Below the pieces are notes generated by a model that was not told the DNA's origin, did no database searches, and worked only from the letters and a program-made list of their open reading frames with translations. This document shows positions 9,528-19,637 of a stretch of 64,000 bases of DNA, piece after piece (positions within the stretch are counted from its first letter, which is position 1; each line of letters opens with the position of its first letter). This DNA comes from Desulfuromonadaceae bacterium (GTDB lineage Bacteria > Desulfobacterota > Desulfuromonadia > Geobacterales > Pseudopelobacteraceae). Both the position numbers and the translations under genes were made by a program. The stretch spans positions 62,001 through 126,000 of the forward strand of contig JAQUIG010000004.1 of the NCBI GenBank assembly GCA_028683435.1, in the 5' to 3' direction.

Positions 9528-10565
9528 TCAAGCCTGCCAGAAAGAATTAATCCGATTGATAAAGGCGACCAGCAGTCCGTAGTGATGATGGTCGAATAAC
9601 AGGGTAATGCGCGGCAGATGGGCGAGGTCAGGCTCATCAATTTCTTCCGGAAACGCCTCGCAGGAACGGATCTGATCGCCATCTTTGATAAGCCCGGGAA
9701 ACTCCTCGGTCAGCGTCACGATCTGTTCGCCTGAAAGCATCTTCTGCAGACGTATGACGAGTCTGTTTTCAATGAAACGGAGTGAGTGGTAGGTGTTATA
9801 AAAGGTGTTAATTACCTGGAGCGCCTCATCCTCGTTCCTGGTAATGGTAAAGAGGGAAAAATCCTCTCCCGATATAAAGCCTTTCACCAGCAGACTCTCT
9901 TTGATAAAATCAAAAAAACTTTCCCAGTAGCCATCCTGATCGTCCATCAGAATCAGCGGTTTTGGAGAAGTTTTGCCGGTCTGTATCAACGTGAAAACTT
10001 CCATCGCTTCGTCCAGCGTCCCAAAGCCTCCCGGGAAAACGACTATTGCATCAGCTTCCTTGACGAAAGCTACCTTACGGTTGAAGAAGTACTTGTACGT
10101 TATCAGCCGCGGATTACGGTACATGATAGGATTTGGCTTCTGTTCGAAAGGGAGCCGGATATTTACGGCGAAAGAGTTCTCGCTCCCTGCTCCCTCATTG
10201 CCCGCCTGCATGATGCCGGGTCCCCCTCCCGTAATAACCATATAGTTGTTTTCAGCCAGACTGCGGCTGAACCGGACACATTTTTTATACATCTCGTCCG
10301 TCTCTTCTGTGCGTGCCGATCCAAAGATGGTGACTTTTTTCCGATGGCGATAGGGGGCAAAAACCTTCGCTGTATAGCGCATTTCCCGCAGAGTGCGGTT
10401 GATTAGTTTCAGGTCTGCCAGATAATCGATGTCCTGACCTATTTTTAACGTTGTAAGAATCATTTCCTTGATTATTGCGGGATGACAGATACCGCCTGAT
10501 TCTTCAACCAAGTGGTTGATAATCACGTCTATCGGGCCGTTGCTTTTTGAAAAACTCAATTCCAT
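9528..10565 (-). CDS. LOG family (lysine decarboxylase-like Rossmann) protein
   Basis: 345 residues from ATG 10565, with AAGAAGG upstream. The core has G-S-A-R, G-G-G-P-G-I-M-Q-A-G-N-E-G-A and the phosphoribohydrolase signature P-G-G-F-G-T-L-D-E. LOG proteins hydrolyse nucleoside 5'-monophosphates (cytokinin-type activity), although many bacterial members are uncharacterised. About 90 residues precede the Rossmann core and a further C-terminal extension is present, matching the longer TIGR00730-like bacterial subgroup. Confidence 0.85.
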   Translation of the reverse strand: MELSFSKSNGPIDVIINHLVEESGGICHPAIIKEMILTTLKIGQDIDYLADLKLINRTLREMRYTAKVFAPYRHRKKVTIFGSARTEETDEMYKKCVRFSRSLAENNYMVITGGGPGIMQAGNEGAGSENSFAVNIRLPFEQKPNPIMYRNPRLITYKYFFNRKVAFVKEADAIVVFPGGFGTLDEAMEVFTLIQTGKTSPKPLILMDDQDGYWESFFDFIKESLLVKGFISGEDFSLFTITRNEDEALQVINTFYNTYHSLRFIENRLVIRLQKMLSGEQIVTLTEEFPGLIKDGDQIRSCEAFPEEIDEPDLAHLPRITLLFDHHHYGLLVAFINRINSFWQA

Positions 10566-10780
10566 ATATGTAAGCCTTCTTGATGGGGTTTCATAATCAA
10601 ATCTTTTATCGTGACACGGTACCACAGCCGACTTTGTAAAGCAAATAGCGGATTACTTTTGTACCATGATCGGGACATCGAATAAGCTTGAAAGCGGGGA
10701 GCAGGTTTGCTATAAATGCAGGATATTTTGTTTATTTTAAGCTGAGAAGAAACTATTGCCGCCGGGCAGGGAGACATGGC

Positions 10781-11272
10781 ATGTCCAATCCAACGCTGGT
10801 CATGTACGATGAAGAATTCCAGGAAGTTAATGAAGTTATCGGGCGTCTGCTGAAGGAGGCCAACGCCAAAGTGATTTTCCTTGTCGACAAAAACGGACAG
10901 CTCATATCAGGTGTCGGAGAAACCGAGCGTTTTGATACCACCTCACTCGCTTCTTTAACTGCCGGCAACATCGCCGCAACCGGCGGTCTTGCCAAGCTGA
11001 TCGGCGAAAAAGAATTCTCGATTCTATTCCACGAAGGGGAAAAGGATAATCTCCACATTTCCATTGTCGGCGGGAGGGTGATCCTCGTCGTCCTCTTTGA
11101 CAACCGCTCTTCTCTCGGTCTTGTCCGTCTTCGCGTGAAAAAATCATCGGAGGAGCTTTCGGCCATTTTTGAAAAATTAATGAAAAAGTCGGAGGAACGT
11201 GAAAGACGCGGCTCTTCGGACTTTCCTTTTGCCGAAATCACTGATGACGACATCGATAACCTTTTCAGCTGA
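10781..11272 (+). CDS. mglB: Roadblock/LC7 domain protein, MglB-like GTPase partner
   Basis: 163 residues from ATG 10781 behind GGGAGA. The central part, V-I-F-L-V-D-K-N-G-Q-L-I-S-G-x-G then S-L-T-A-G-N-I-A-A-T, and the strand V-I-L-V-V-L-F-D are typical of roadblock/LC7 proteins. Placement directly before an MglA GTPase identifies it as MglB-like, the GTPase-activating partner that sets cell polarity in Myxococcota. A charged C-terminal tail (about residues 125-163) extends beyond the fold. Confidence 0.88.
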   Translation: MSNPTLVMYDEEFQEVNEVIGRLLKEANAKVIFLVDKNGQLISGVGETERFDTTSLASLTAGNIAATGGLAKLIGEKEFSILFHEGEKDNLHISIVGGRVILVVLFDNRSSLGLVRLRVKKSSEELSAIFEKLMKKSEERERRGSSDFPFAEITDDDIDNLFS

Positions 11273-11373
11273 AACCGGTCAATTTGATATAAACAGAGTC
11301 GATACTAACTTTTTTGCCATGATTCTGACTGAATAATTACTGACGTACTAATTAATAGCGGGGAAAGCCAAAG

Positions 11374-11961
11374 ATGTCCTTCATCAACTATGCTTCTCGT
11401 GAAATAAATTGTAAAATAGTTTACTACGGTCCAGGTCTGTGTGGAAAAACGACAAATCTTCAATTTATTTATCAAAAGACTGCGCCTGATGCCAAGGGTA
11501 AGATGATAAGTCTTGCGACTGAGACGGAGCGGACACTTTTTTTTGATTTTCTGCCGCTTTCGTTGGGTGAGATAAGGGGGTTTAAGACCCGGTTCCATCT
11601 TTATACTGTTCCGGGGCAGGTTTTTTACGACGCATCCAGAAAACTCATTTTAAAAGGCGTCGACGGCGTAGTTTTTGTCGCCGATTCGCAGGAAGAGCGG
11701 ATAGATGCGAACATTGAGTCGCTTGAAAACTTGAGGATAAATCTCAACGAGCAAGGTTACGACCTCGATAAACTGCCGTACATTATCCAGTACAACAAAC
11801 GGGATCTGCCGGGAACCATGACGGTTGAAGAGTTGCGCCGCGAGTTGAATACTACAAACGTTCCTGAATATGAGGCGTGTGCTACAACGGGCGAGGGGGT
11901 CTTTGAAACGCTCAAAGCGGTAGCCAAGTTGATTCTGATTGATCTGAAAAAAGGGAAGTAG
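11374..11961 (+). CDS. mglA: Small Ras-like GTPase MglA
   Basis: 195 residues. It begins [27 protein letters not shown], the MglA P-loop. It also has T-V-P-G-Q-V-F-Y in place of the Ras DxxG motif (threonine/valine instead of Asp, as in MglA) and Y-N-K-R-D-L for guanine recognition. MglA switches polarity and motility machinery. The gap to mglB is about 100 bp, so co-transcription is likely. Confidence 0.95.
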   Translation: MSFINYASREINCKIVYYGPGLCGKTTNLQFIYQKTAPDAKGKMISLATETERTLFFDFLPLSLGEIRGFKTRFHLYTVPGQVFYDASRKLILKGVDGVVFVADSQEERIDANIESLENLRINLNEQGYDLDKLPYIIQYNKRDLPGTMTVEELRRELNTTNVPEYEACATTGEGVFETLKAVAKLILIDLKKGK

Positions 11962-12111
11962 CACGGTTTGTGAGAGGGGAACGCCTGTAATGAAGAGGCC
12001 GGGCGCATCATTAATGAGGTTGAGTGCGAAAATTCCATTCATAAGCAGAAGATGATCGATCGATGGGAGCGGGTGTCGAGTTGACGTATTTTATGTCGAG
12101 GTTCTTTGGGC

Positions 12112-12140
12112 TTGATTTATTTTATGTAGCGTGGTAGTTA
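12112..12140 (+). promoter_or_regulatory. Possible sigma-70 promoter for tRNA-Ser
   Basis: TTGATT at 12112-12117 and TAGTTA at 12135-12140 are spaced by 17 bp and lie about 36 bp before the tRNA. The -10 element is weak, so this is only a candidate. Confidence 0.35.
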
Positions 12141-12176
12141 ACACATCCTGCTTTTACGGAAGGCTGCTGTACACAC

Positions 12177-12269
12177 GGAGAGATGGCCGAGTAGGTCGAA
12201 GGCGCTCGCCTGCTAAGCGAGTATACTGGGAAACCGGTATCGAGGGTTCGAATCCCTCTCTCTCCGCCA
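12177..12269 (+). tRNA. tRNA-Ser (anticodon GCT)
   Basis: The 7-bp acceptor stem pairs 12177-12183 with 12259-12265, followed by G and an encoded CCA at 12267-12269. The anticodon loop T-G-C-T-A-A carries GCT. A long variable arm (around TACTGGGAAACCGGTA) and GGTTCGAATCC T-arm are characteristic of serine tRNA. Confidence 0.97.
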
Positions 12270-12460
12270 CTATACCAAAAATTATCGATTTTATCTGATA
12301 GCCTTTTAATTGACTATCCCCTGACACACAGTCGGGTGAGGAGGTCATTTTGAAAGGCTATTTGTGTATTCGTGCGGTCCTTTATTTCTCCGGAATATTT
12401 TGAAAAAATCACGCTGGATCATCCGCTATAGATTGGCTGATATGCCTCTGCTGTACTTCT

Positions 12461-12494
12461 AAAAAAAGGCCAGCCCTGAAGAAGGCTGACCTTT
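12461..12494 (-). terminator. Rho-independent terminator of the enoyl-CoA hydratase gene
   Basis: On the minus strand, AAAGGTCAGCC and GGCTGGCCTTT pair with one mismatch around a short loop and are followed by a run of Ts (plus-strand As at 12461-12467). It lies 26 bp beyond the stop codon. Confidence 0.8.
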
Positions 12495-12519
12495 ACGTGA
12501 GTTTGGCCCAGCATTTGAA

Positions 12520-13296
12520 CTATTGTTCCTTCCAGACCGGTTTGCGCTTTGCCAGGAACGCGCTTACGCCTTCGACAGCATCTTCAGTGGAGGCCAGCGT
12601 CGCAAAAAGGTCATCCATGACATCCAGTCCCTGATGATACGGGATATCCTGAATCCGGTTCAGTCCTTCCTTGCCGATCCGCAGGGCAAGGGGACTCTTT
12701 GACGCAAGCTTGTTTGCAAGCTCCAGTACTGCCGCTGTGAGCTCCTCTTCGGGGACCACCTTATTAACCAGGCCCAGCGCCATGGCATCTGCCGCACTGA
12801 TCATGTCGCCGGTCAATACCATTTCCATAACCTTCTTGCGCCCCAGGGTTCGCATCATTGGTGCTGCCGGTCCGAGGCAGATCAAGCCGACATTGATTGC
12901 CGTGGTACCAAAAACGGCAGTTTCAGTTGCGACAGTCAAGTCGCAGCCAAAAGCCAGACCAGCGCCATTTGCCAGTGCATAGCCATGAACCGATGCAATA
13001 GTCACCTTCTTCATCCGTGCGAGGGTATGATAGAATACATCAATCTGATAGAGGAACTCACGGTATTCGCGCTGTGTTTTGGGGACAAATTGATCCAGGG
13101 AGATACCGGTGCAGAAGTTTTTTCCGGCAGCTTCTACGATAACTACCATCACCTCCGGATCATTTTCCATCTCCCAGAGCGCTCCGTCAAGTTGCTGGGC
13201 AAAGGGAATGGTAAACGTGTTCATCGCTTCCGGGCGGTTCAGAGTGATCCACCCCAGCCGTCCTTCTTTCCGCGTACTGATCAAGTCATTCTGCAT
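12520..13296 (-). CDS. Enoyl-CoA hydratase/isomerase (crotonase) family protein
   Basis: 258 residues from ATG 13296, preceded by GGAGGG. It has the crotonase pattern: L-N-R-P-E-A-M-N-T-F, A-A-G-K-N-F-C-T-G-I-S, V-H-G-Y-A-L-A-N-G-A-G-L-A-F-G-C-D (oxyanion hole), and the C-terminal A-F-L-A-K-R-K-P-V-W. Enzymes of this fold hydrate or isomerise acyl-CoAs. The usual catalytic glutamates cannot be assigned confidently, so the substrate is open. It appears monocistronic between rnhA and its own terminator. Confidence 0.87.
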   Translation of the reverse strand: MQNDLISTRKEGRLGWITLNRPEAMNTFTIPFAQQLDGALWEMENDPEVMVVIVEAAGKNFCTGISLDQFVPKTQREYREFLYQIDVFYHTLARMKKVTIASVHGYALANGAGLAFGCDLTVATETAVFGTTAINVGLICLGPAAPMMRTLGRKKVMEMVLTGDMISAADAMALGLVNKVVPEEELTAAVLELANKLASKSPLALRIGKEGLNRIQDIPYHQGLDVMDDLFATLASTEDAVEGVSAFLAKRKPVWKEQ

Positions 13297-13416
13297 AGTA
13301 CCCTCCACAGGTTTAGTTTTCCCGATACAGTCGGGAATGTTTCAAGGTGTCACCGTACAGTTTTGTTTGTTTCTGGTTTACGAAGTGGTGCAGCAATCGT
13401 TCATTGTGCTGTACTG

Positions 13417-13860
13417 CTATGTCGGAATCCCCTCCCTGGCAAGTTGATCGCATCGTTCATTTTCAACATGCCCGTTATGCCCCCTAACCCATTTCCATTG
13501 TACTGAATGTGGTTTTGCCGCTGCGAGCAACTGCTCCCACAGGTCTCTATTGACAACCGGTTCCTTTTTGCTGTTGCGCCACCCTTTTTGCTGCCACCCG
13601 GCAATCCATTCCGTCATCCCTTTTACCAGATATTGTGAGTCGGTCGTGATTGATACGTGGCAGGGGCGCTTTAACAGGCGAAGCGCTTCAATAGCCGCCG
13701 TCATTTCCATGCGATTGTTGGTTGTATCTTTGGTGCCGCCGCTCAACTCTTTCACGCGGCCACCGGATCTCAAAATTGCTCCATACCCGCCCGGTCCCGG
13801 ATTACCGCTGCAGGCGCCATCGCAGAAGATCTCTACAATAGGATCTTCATTTTCTCCCAC
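13417..13860 (-). CDS. rnhA: Ribonuclease HI
   Basis: 147 residues. Catalytic acidic residues are in place: D in [12 protein letters not shown] in N-R-M-E-M-T-A, D in T-T-D-S-Q-Y, and the terminal R-C-D-Q-L-A. The K-G-W basic handle is also present. The enzyme removes RNA from RNA:DNA hybrids in the cytoplasm. Its start overlaps the end of the acyltransferase gene by 14 bp, implying a two-gene operon. An inverted repeat TTCCCGA-n5-TCGGGAA lies downstream (13319-13337). Confidence 0.95.
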   Translation of the reverse strand: MGENEDPIVEIFCDGACSGNPGPGGYGAILRSGGRVKELSGGTKDTTNNRMEMTAAIEALRLLKRPCHVSITTDSQYLVKGMTEWIAGWQQKGWRNSKKEPVVNRDLWEQLLAAAKPHSVQWKWVRGHNGHVENERCDQLAREGIPT

Positions 13861-14500
13861 AATCCACCTCTTTTCCCTTTAATAGATCAGCAATCGCCTG
13901 CATGAGCCGATCAACAATCAGCAGGTGCGTTTCCTTGCAGTCGGTCAACTGGTATAGATCGCTAAAATCGGGAGCCTCACCAAAAATGACTGCAGCGTCT
14001 TGCCGAAAGCCGGGAAATTTCCAGCAGTTCAATCCGATCAAAGCGGTCGGGATGACAACTGGGCGGGTATCATAGATGATTTTTCCGACGCCGCGGTTGC
14101 CTGGTCCCAACTGACCGTCTTTATGACGTGTTCCTTCAGGGAACAGCATGACTTTCTGGTCAAGCAGCAGATCGTTTAGCAAGCGGCCAGCCCTGACGTC
14201 ACGTTTGCGCCTGACCGGAAATGCGCCCCAGGAAGAGTAGATCAGGCGCTGGAATGTCTTTTTAAACAGTTCCTCTTTGGCCGGGGCCCAGAGCATCTGG
14301 AGCGGATTATATTTGATAACTGCCCAAGGGAGAAAAATGGTGTCGTAGGCTGATATGTGATTCGAAGCTATCAGGACAGGTCCGCCATGCGGGATATTGT
14401 CGCTCCCCTTGATAATAAACCTGTTCAGACATGACGCATAGAAGCCGACGACATATATGGAAAATGTAACCCAACAGCGTTGTAAAAGGTGTGCCTTCAC
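13847..14500 (-). CDS. plsC: 1-acyl-sn-glycerol-3-phosphate acyltransferase
   Basis: 217 residues if begun at GTG 14500, which follows AAAGGAGC; an upstream TTG (14524) has no such support. It has an N-terminal membrane segment, the H-x4-D motif N-H-I-S-A-Y-D, and the F-P-E-G-T-R motif spaced about 70 residues later. PlsC proteins acylate lysophosphatidic acid at the cytoplasmic face of the inner membrane. Confidence 0.88.
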   Translation of the reverse strand: MKAHLLQRCWVTFSIYVVGFYASCLNRFIIKGSDNIPHGGPVLIASNHISAYDTIFLPWAVIKYNPLQMLWAPAKEELFKKTFQRLIYSSWGAFPVRRKRDVRAGRLLNDLLLDQKVMLFPEGTRHKDGQLGPGNRGVGKIIYDTRPVVIPTALIGLNCWKFPGFRQDAAVIFGEAPDFSDLYQLTDCKETHLLIVDRLMQAIADLLKGKEVDCGRK

Positions 14501-14699
14501 GGTGCTCCTTTGAAGCTGGTGCAACTTTATGATTCTGCTGAGCTTATAGCATAACGGGACATATCAGGCAACACCCGTTCGGGCGGTTGAATGACGCCTT
14601 GATATCAAACACGATTTGGTGTAAGTACGATCAATCACCTGTCAGTACTGGACAAGCGAAAGAGCAATAAAAACATGAGGGGTCGGGGGCTATTGCAGT

Positions 14700-15065
14700 A
14701 TGCCTGTATTTGCCGTAAGTGAAGAAAAAAACCGCTGGCTGCTGCTGAAAATGGCCGAATTGGGAGTGCGTGAAGAGGAACTTGTAGAAAGCTTCGTTCG
14801 CTCATCCGGAAACGGCGGTCAGCATGTCAACAAGACTTCAAGCTGTGTTCAGTTGAAACATATTCCAACCGGCACCCAGGTCACCTGCATGCGAGAGAGG
14901 AGCCAGTCGGTGAACCGCTTTCTGGCCCGTCGCGAGTTGCTGGAGCGGATTGAAGCCGCTTCCGGGGTGGTAACGCCCGAGATGAAAAGGATCGAAAAGC
15001 AGCGCAAGCAGAAAGCAAGGCGCAGGAGGCGGGGTGCCAATACCGGAAGCATAGGCCGCGGCTAG
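14700..15065 (+). CDS. Peptide chain release factor-like protein (GGQ domain only)
   Basis: 121 residues containing [16 protein letters not shown], the peptidyl-tRNA hydrolysis motif of class I release factors, and a very basic C-terminal tail ([12 protein letters not shown]). There is no codon-recognition domain. Proteins of this size act in, or are thought to act in, rescue of stalled ribosomes, like ArfB, though the N-terminus differs from ArfB. The end overlaps the convergent polA gene by 4 bp. Confidence 0.85.
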   Translation: MPVFAVSEEKNRWLLLKMAELGVREEELVESFVRSSGNGGQHVNKTSSCVQLKHIPTGTQVTCMRERSQSVNRFLARRELLERIEAASGVVTPEMKRIEKQRKQKARRRRRGANTGSIGRG

Positions 15066-17848
15066 TGCGCCTCGCTCCAGTTGGCCCCGTAACTGATATC
15101 CACTTTAAGAGGAACCTCTGTCTCTATCGCGTGCTCCATCTCCTCCTCCACCAACTGCTCTATCTTCAGCAATTCATCCTCCGGGACCTCAAAAACCAGT
15201 TCGTCATGCACCTGCATAATCATGCGACTTTTAAGCTGGTCCGTGCGAATCCTGGAATCAACCCGGATCATGGCGCATTTAATGATATCGGCAGCCGAAC
15301 CCTGGATCGGATAGTTAATGGCGTTGCGGCGGGCAAATGCCAGAACATTGCCGTTACTGCTCCGGATATCCGGAATCGGGAGTCGCCGGTTGAGGATGGT
15401 TCGTACACAACCATGCTCTTCTGCTTCCCTGATGCAGGATTCGAGGAACGCGATCGCTCCATGGTGCCGTTCTTTGTACGTATTGATGAAATCTTCAGCA
15501 GTTTTGCGCGGAATGCCGAGTTGCTTTGCAAGAGAAAAGGCACCCTGGCCATAGATGATGCCGAAGTTGATGGTTTTGGCCTGGCGGCGCATCTCGGGGG
15601 TGACCATTTCCGGGAACAGGCCGAAGACTTCGGCGGCGGTGCGGGTGTGGATGTCTTCATCATTGGCAAAGGCGTGGCAGAAGACCTTGTCGCCGGAAAG
15701 ATGTGCCAGCACGCGCAGTTCGATCTGGGAATAGTCGGCGGAAAGGATGACGTGGCCCGGCGTGGCGATGAAAGCGTGGCGGATACGGCGCCCTTCATCA
15801 CTGCGGATCGGGATATTCTGCAGGTTCGGGTCGGACGATGATAGCCTGCCGGTATTGGTGACGGTCTGGTTGTAGGAGGTGTGCACCCGGCCTGTGCGGG
15901 GGTTGACAAGGCGCGGCAGGGCATCGGTGTAGGTGGATTTGAGCTTGGCGACACTCCGGTAGTCAAGGATCAAACGGACAATTTCCTCCTCTTCAGCCAG
16001 TGCGGTCAGCACTTCATTATCGGTCGACCAGCCGGTTTTGCCCTTGTTCTTCTTGCCGCTCTTCAAGCCGAGCCGGTCAAAGAGAACCTCGCTCAGCTGT
16101 TTGGGGGAGTTGAGGTTGAACCGTTCTCCCGCCAGAAAAAAAATCTGTTCCTCCAGAACCCCCATTCGTCCGGCAAAGTCGGCGGACAGAGCGTCAAGAA
16201 GTGTGCAGTCCAGAAGAACACCATGATTCTCCATTCCGGCCAGGATTGGCACCAGCGGCATCTCGACCGTGTGAAACAGAACGTCGTCGCCCCCTTCCGC
16301 AAGGAGCGGTTCAAACTTCCGGCGCAACAGCCAGGTTGCATCGGCATCTTCTGCGGCGTAGCGTGCCGCACACTCCAGATCCACCTCGGCAAAGTTTATT
16401 TGTCCTTTGCCGCTGCCAGCAACATCCTGGTAGCTGATCATACGGTGATTCAGATGCTCCTGAGCCAAGGCGTCCAAGCCGTGTCCATGCCGTGACGGAT
16501 TGAGCAGATAGGAGGCGAGCATGGTGTCAAACCAGACCCCCTCCAAGGAGATGCCGTTATTGGCCAGCACCTGCATGTCGAACTTGATATTCTGGCCGAC
16601 CTTGCGCAGGACAGAGTTCTCCAGCAGAGGGCGGAGGCGGCCGAGAACTGCAGAGCTGGAGAGCTGCCCGTCGACGAGCCTCAGGGAGCGGTCTGACCCG
16701 TCCGGATGACATTCCAGTGGAGTCTGCAGTGGCGAAGCGAAGTCAAAGCCGATCTGTCCGGCTTTCTGGGTGAGAGGGCTTTGCTGCTGCGAGGTCAGGT
16801 GCCCCACCGGGATGTAATAGGCCTCGTGGTCACGGTACGAGAACGAAAGCCCGACAATTTCCGCCTGTCGCGGGTCGAGACTGGTGGTCTCCAGGTCAAA
16901 GGCAAATTCACGCGCCTGCTCCAGCCCGGTTATGAGAGCATCAAGTTCCACCTCCGCCGTGACGGTATGATAATTTTCGCGGGAGAGGGTCGCTTTGCCG
17001 GTCAGTTCCTTGATCAGAGTGGTAAAACCGAAATTTTTGAAGATGGTGTTCAGGACCTCCTGGTCCGGTTCCTGGGCCGTCAGGGTTTCCAGATCCACCT
17101 CCAGCGGGACATTCAACTCGATCGTTGCCAAGCGGCGGGAGAGCAGCGCCTGTTCGCGGAACTCGCGCAGTTTTTCGCCAACCTTCCCTTTAACCTCATC
17201 GGCTCGTGCCAGTAAATTGTCAAGCGAACCGAACTCCAGAATCAGTTTCGCCGCGGTTTTTTCTCCGATGCCCGGTACACCGGGGATATTGTCCGAGGAA
17301 TCTCCGGCCAGTCCCAGTATATCGATAACCAGCTCCGGGGCGACGCCAAAGCGCTCTATTACGTCGGCAACACCGGACTCTTTCCCTTTCATGGTATCCA
17401 GCAAGGTGACATGATCGGTGACGATCTGCATCAGGTCCTTGTCGCCGGTAACCACCACCACTTTTCCTCCTTGAGCGGTAAAACGTCCTGCTAGAGCGCC
17501 GATAATATCATCGGCCTCATACCCCTGCAGTTCCAGCGTCGGGATGTTGAATGCCCTCACCACCTCGCGAATAGGTTCCATCTGCACGCGCAGGTCATCC
17601 GGCATAGCTGTCCGGTTGGCCTTATACTCCGGGTACAATTCAGTGCGGAATGTCGTTCGTCCGGCATCGAAAACGACAGCAACATGCCGCGGATTGTAAT
17701 CCTTGAGGAGCTTGAGCAGCATCTGGATAAAGCCGTAGATAGCGTTGGTGGGGAAGCCGCTGGGAGACGACAGGTGCCGGATAGCGTAGTAGGCCCGGTA
17801 GATATAGGAGGAACCGTCAACCAGATAAAGGGTCTCTTTGGCGCTCAT
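15062..17848 (-). CDS. polA: DNA polymerase I
   Basis: 928 residues from ATG 17848, with GGGGAGG just upstream. Order: 5'-3' exonuclease (about 1-290), 3'-5' exonuclease with an intact F-D-L-E-T-T-S-L-D ExoI motif (about 310-520), and polymerase domain with [12 protein letters not shown] (motif A), [14 protein letters not shown] (motif B) and [11 protein letters not shown] (motif C). Proofreading therefore seems retained. A short gene upstream overlaps the start by ATGA. Confidence 0.97.
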   Translation of the reverse strand: MSAKETLYLVDGSSYIYRAYYAIRHLSSPSGFPTNAIYGFIQMLLKLLKDYNPRHVAVVFDAGRTTFRTELYPEYKANRTAMPDDLRVQMEPIREVVRAFNIPTLELQGYEADDIIGALAGRFTAQGGKVVVVTGDKDLMQIVTDHVTLLDTMKGKESGVADVIERFGVAPELVIDILGLAGDSSDNIPGVPGIGEKTAAKLILEFGSLDNLLARADEVKGKVGEKLREFREQALLSRRLATIELNVPLEVDLETLTAQEPDQEVLNTIFKNFGFTTLIKELTGKATLSRENYHTVTAEVELDALITGLEQAREFAFDLETTSLDPRQAEIVGLSFSYRDHEAYYIPVGHLTSQQQSPLTQKAGQIGFDFASPLQTPLECHPDGSDRSLRLVDGQLSSSAVLGRLRPLLENSVLRKVGQNIKFDMQVLANNGISLEGVWFDTMLASYLLNPSRHGHGLDALAQEHLNHRMISYQDVAGSGKGQINFAEVDLECAARYAAEDADATWLLRRKFEPLLAEGGDDVLFHTVEMPLVPILAGMENHGVLLDCTLLDALSADFAGRMGVLEEQIFFLAGERFNLNSPKQLSEVLFDRLGLKSGKKNKGKTGWSTDNEVLTALAEEEEIVRLILDYRSVAKLKSTYTDALPRLVNPRTGRVHTSYNQTVTNTGRLSSSDPNLQNIPIRSDEGRRIRHAFIATPGHVILSADYSQIELRVLAHLSGDKVFCHAFANDEDIHTRTAAEVFGLFPEMVTPEMRRQAKTINFGIIYGQGAFSLAKQLGIPRKTAEDFINTYKERHHGAIAFLESCIREAEEHGCVRTILNRRLPIPDIRSSNGNVLAFARRNAINYPIQGSAADIIKCAMIRVDSRIRTDQLKSRMIMQVHDELVFEVPEDELLKIEQLVEEEMEHAIETEVPLKVDISYGANWSEAH

Positions 17849-18036
17849 TGGTTTGCCTCCCCGCAAGTTGCTTCCCGAGTGAAAAGAGCAAAGGCCATGG
17901 CCGGACGTTTGCTCGATTCGCGCATGGCGAACTGCAGCCCGTCAAAATGCCACCCTTTGGAGCTCCAGCTGTTGAGGGCCTCTTCGATTGCATCTTCGGT
18001 AACGGTGCATATTTCAACAACCTTGTAGATCAGCAT
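17845..18036 (-). CDS. DUF4177-like small protein upstream of polA
   Basis: 63 residues: M-L-I-Y-K-V-V-E-I ... A-L-N-S-W-S-S-K-G-W-H-F-D-G-L-Q-F-A-M then A-M-A-F-A-L-F-T-R-E. This is the compact two-strand/helix pattern of DUF4177 proteins (N-terminal strand, 'N..G..GW.l', final strand). AAAGGAC lies before the ATG and the stop overlaps the polA start (ATGA), so it is translated and coupled to polA. Function unknown. Confidence 0.72.
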   Translation of the reverse strand: MLIYKVVEICTVTEDAIEEALNSWSSKGWHFDGLQFAMRESSKRPAMAFALFTREATCGEANQ

Positions 18037-18100
18037 GGTGGTGTCCTTTAATGAAATGTTGCCGCAGTGTTGATCATGGTGGTTTTTCTTCAGAATGTAA

Positions 18101-18125
18101 AAAAAAAGGCGGCTCGAAAGCCGCC
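18101..18125 (-). terminator. Rho-independent terminator of the IclR-family gene
   Basis: GGCGGCT-CGAA-AGCCGCC hairpin at 18108-18125, with plus-strand As at 18101-18107 that become a T run on the minus strand. It is 25 bp past the IclR-family stop. Confidence 0.88.
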
Positions 18126-18149
18126 CTGAAGGTATTACTCTGGAGCTGA

Positions 18150-18932
18150 TTATTTTTGGAAACCGAGCTTCGCGGAAATCTCTTCCCCCGCTTTCAGTAC
18201 CAGCGGCACCAGTTCGTTATTGATGCGTTCATCAGAGAAGCGCATTGACGGCCCGGAAATACTGACGGCGCCGATAATGCGGCGGGTGTAGTCACGGATC
18301 GGAGCGCTGACGCATTTGACACCGATATCCAGTTCCTCGTTATCGAGCGCGTACCCCTGCTCAGCAATCTGTTTCAGCTGCTTTTTCAGGACATCGCGGT
18401 CAATTATGGTAGTGGGGGTAAAGCCTTTCAACTCTTTTGTGGGGAGATACGTTTCGAGTTCCTCATCACTCATATAGGCTATCTGTACCTTGCCGGCAGC
18501 GGTGCAGTAAGCCGGCAGTCTTGAACCGACCCGCGGGACGACCCTGACGGTCATGGCAGTCTCGACAACATCAAGATATACTATGTTGAAGTCCTTTAAG
18601 ATTGAAACGTACGTCGTCTCGTTGCAGGCCTCAACCAAAGTCTCAAGTACCGGTTTTGACTGCCTGAGCAACCCCATCTGCTTGATGAACGTCTGCCCGA
18701 GTTCAAGGGTTTTAAGGCCGAGGCGGTAGTTTTCCGTCACTTTGTTCTGCTCAATATAGCTGCGGGATTCGAGTGTCGCAAGCAGCCTGAAGACATTGTT
18801 CTTGTGTAGTTTCAGGCGCTTACTTAGTTCAGTGACACCCAGCTCGTCAACTTCGCCATGAAACTGTTCCAAAAGGTCGAGGGCGTGGGAAACTGCCTGT
18901 ATAAGATATTCGGATTTTTCTTTTTTTGCCAT
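18150..18932 (-). CDS. IclR family transcriptional regulator
   Basis: 260 residues. An N-terminal winged helix-turn-helix (about 10-70: L-D-L-L-E-Q-F, E-L-S-K-R-L-K-L-H-K-N-N-V-F-R-L-L) is followed by the IclR effector domain with R-V-G-S-R-L-P-A-Y-C-T-A-A-G-K and the C-terminal A-P-I-R-D-Y-T-R-R-I-I-G-A-V-S-I-S-G-P. IclR proteins respond to small organic acids or aromatic intermediates. No catabolic gene is adjacent, so its target is unclear. The 230-bp AT-rich gap upstream (18933-19162) probably holds divergent promoters. Confidence 0.92.
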   Translation of the reverse strand: MAKKEKSEYLIQAVSHALDLLEQFHGEVDELGVTELSKRLKLHKNNVFRLLATLESRSYIEQNKVTENYRLGLKTLELGQTFIKQMGLLRQSKPVLETLVEACNETTYVSILKDFNIVYLDVVETAMTVRVVPRVGSRLPAYCTAAGKVQIAYMSDEELETYLPTKELKGFTPTTIIDRDVLKKQLKQIAEQGYALDNEELDIGVKCVSAPIRDYTRRIIGAVSISGPSMRFSDERINNELVPLVLKAGEEISAKLGFQK

Positions 18933-19162
18933 GAGATGAGCCCTTTTTGTGAATTAGAGTAATGAAAGCGATGTGCAACGTATTTAAATTTCGTTGTTAA
19001 TTAAAAAAAAAGCTAAATATGCCACTTTTTGAATATCTGGCGTAAATACTAGAATATTGTTTTACAATTGTCAAGTGCGAAAAATTACTTTATATTAAAA
19101 TCTCGGATGCCGTTGTCATCCTTGGTGGATGATTTGCTCATAAAAACATGTAAGAGGATGCC

Positions 19163-19618
19163 ATGCTGAATCTGCGCAAAAAGATACTTGTAGCCATTGA
19201 CGGTTCTCCCCAATCTGACAAAGCGGCCGAAGAGGCGGTGCGGCTTGCGGCCGGAAATCAGAGCCCATTTAAAAGTCGAATCTATGCGTTGCTCGTACTG
19301 CCGAATGCCCCTACTTCAACCTATACCGATTTTGTACCTGCCGCCCCGATGACCGAAACAAAAAAATGGGATGAGCTTCGGGAACGGATATTTTATGTCA
19401 TAGAAAAATGCGCAACGGAACATGAGATCCCGTTAGAAATGATAGTTGAATATGGTGATCCTGCCGATAAAATCATCAATCTTGCCAAGCGCGAGGAAAT
19501 TGATGTGATCGTCATCGGCAGCTCCGGAAAAGGGTTTGTTCAGCGCCGTCTCAAGGGGAGTGTCTCCCATGCAGTCGCCAGTAATGCAGCCTGTTCGGTT
19601 TTTATCGTGAGGGGTTGA
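19163..19618 (+). CDS. Universal stress protein, UspA family
   Basis: 151 residues. It starts K-K-I-L-V-A-I-D-G-S-P-Q-S and ends with the ATP-binding signature G-S-S-G-K-G-F-V-Q-R-R-L-K-G-S-V-S followed by C-S-V-F-I-V-R. The G-2x-G-9x-G-S spacing is kept, so it should belong to the ATP-binding branch. AAGAGG precedes the ATG. A polysaccharide deacetylase gene follows after 19 bp. Confidence 0.92.
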   Translation: MLNLRKKILVAIDGSPQSDKAAEEAVRLAAGNQSPFKSRIYALLVLPNAPTSTYTDFVPAAPMTETKKWDELRERIFYVIEKCATEHEIPLEMIVEYGDPADKIINLAKREEIDVIVIGSSGKGFVQRRLKGSVSHAVASNAACSVFIVRG

Positions 19619-19637
19619 CAAGAAAGGATCTTTATTT

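Noticed and set aside
12154..12348. Minus-strand 64-residue open frame containing A-E-R-E-G-F-E-P-S
   Set aside because: It is the antisense of tRNA-Ser, a well-known false protein caused by the tRNA T-arm sequence.
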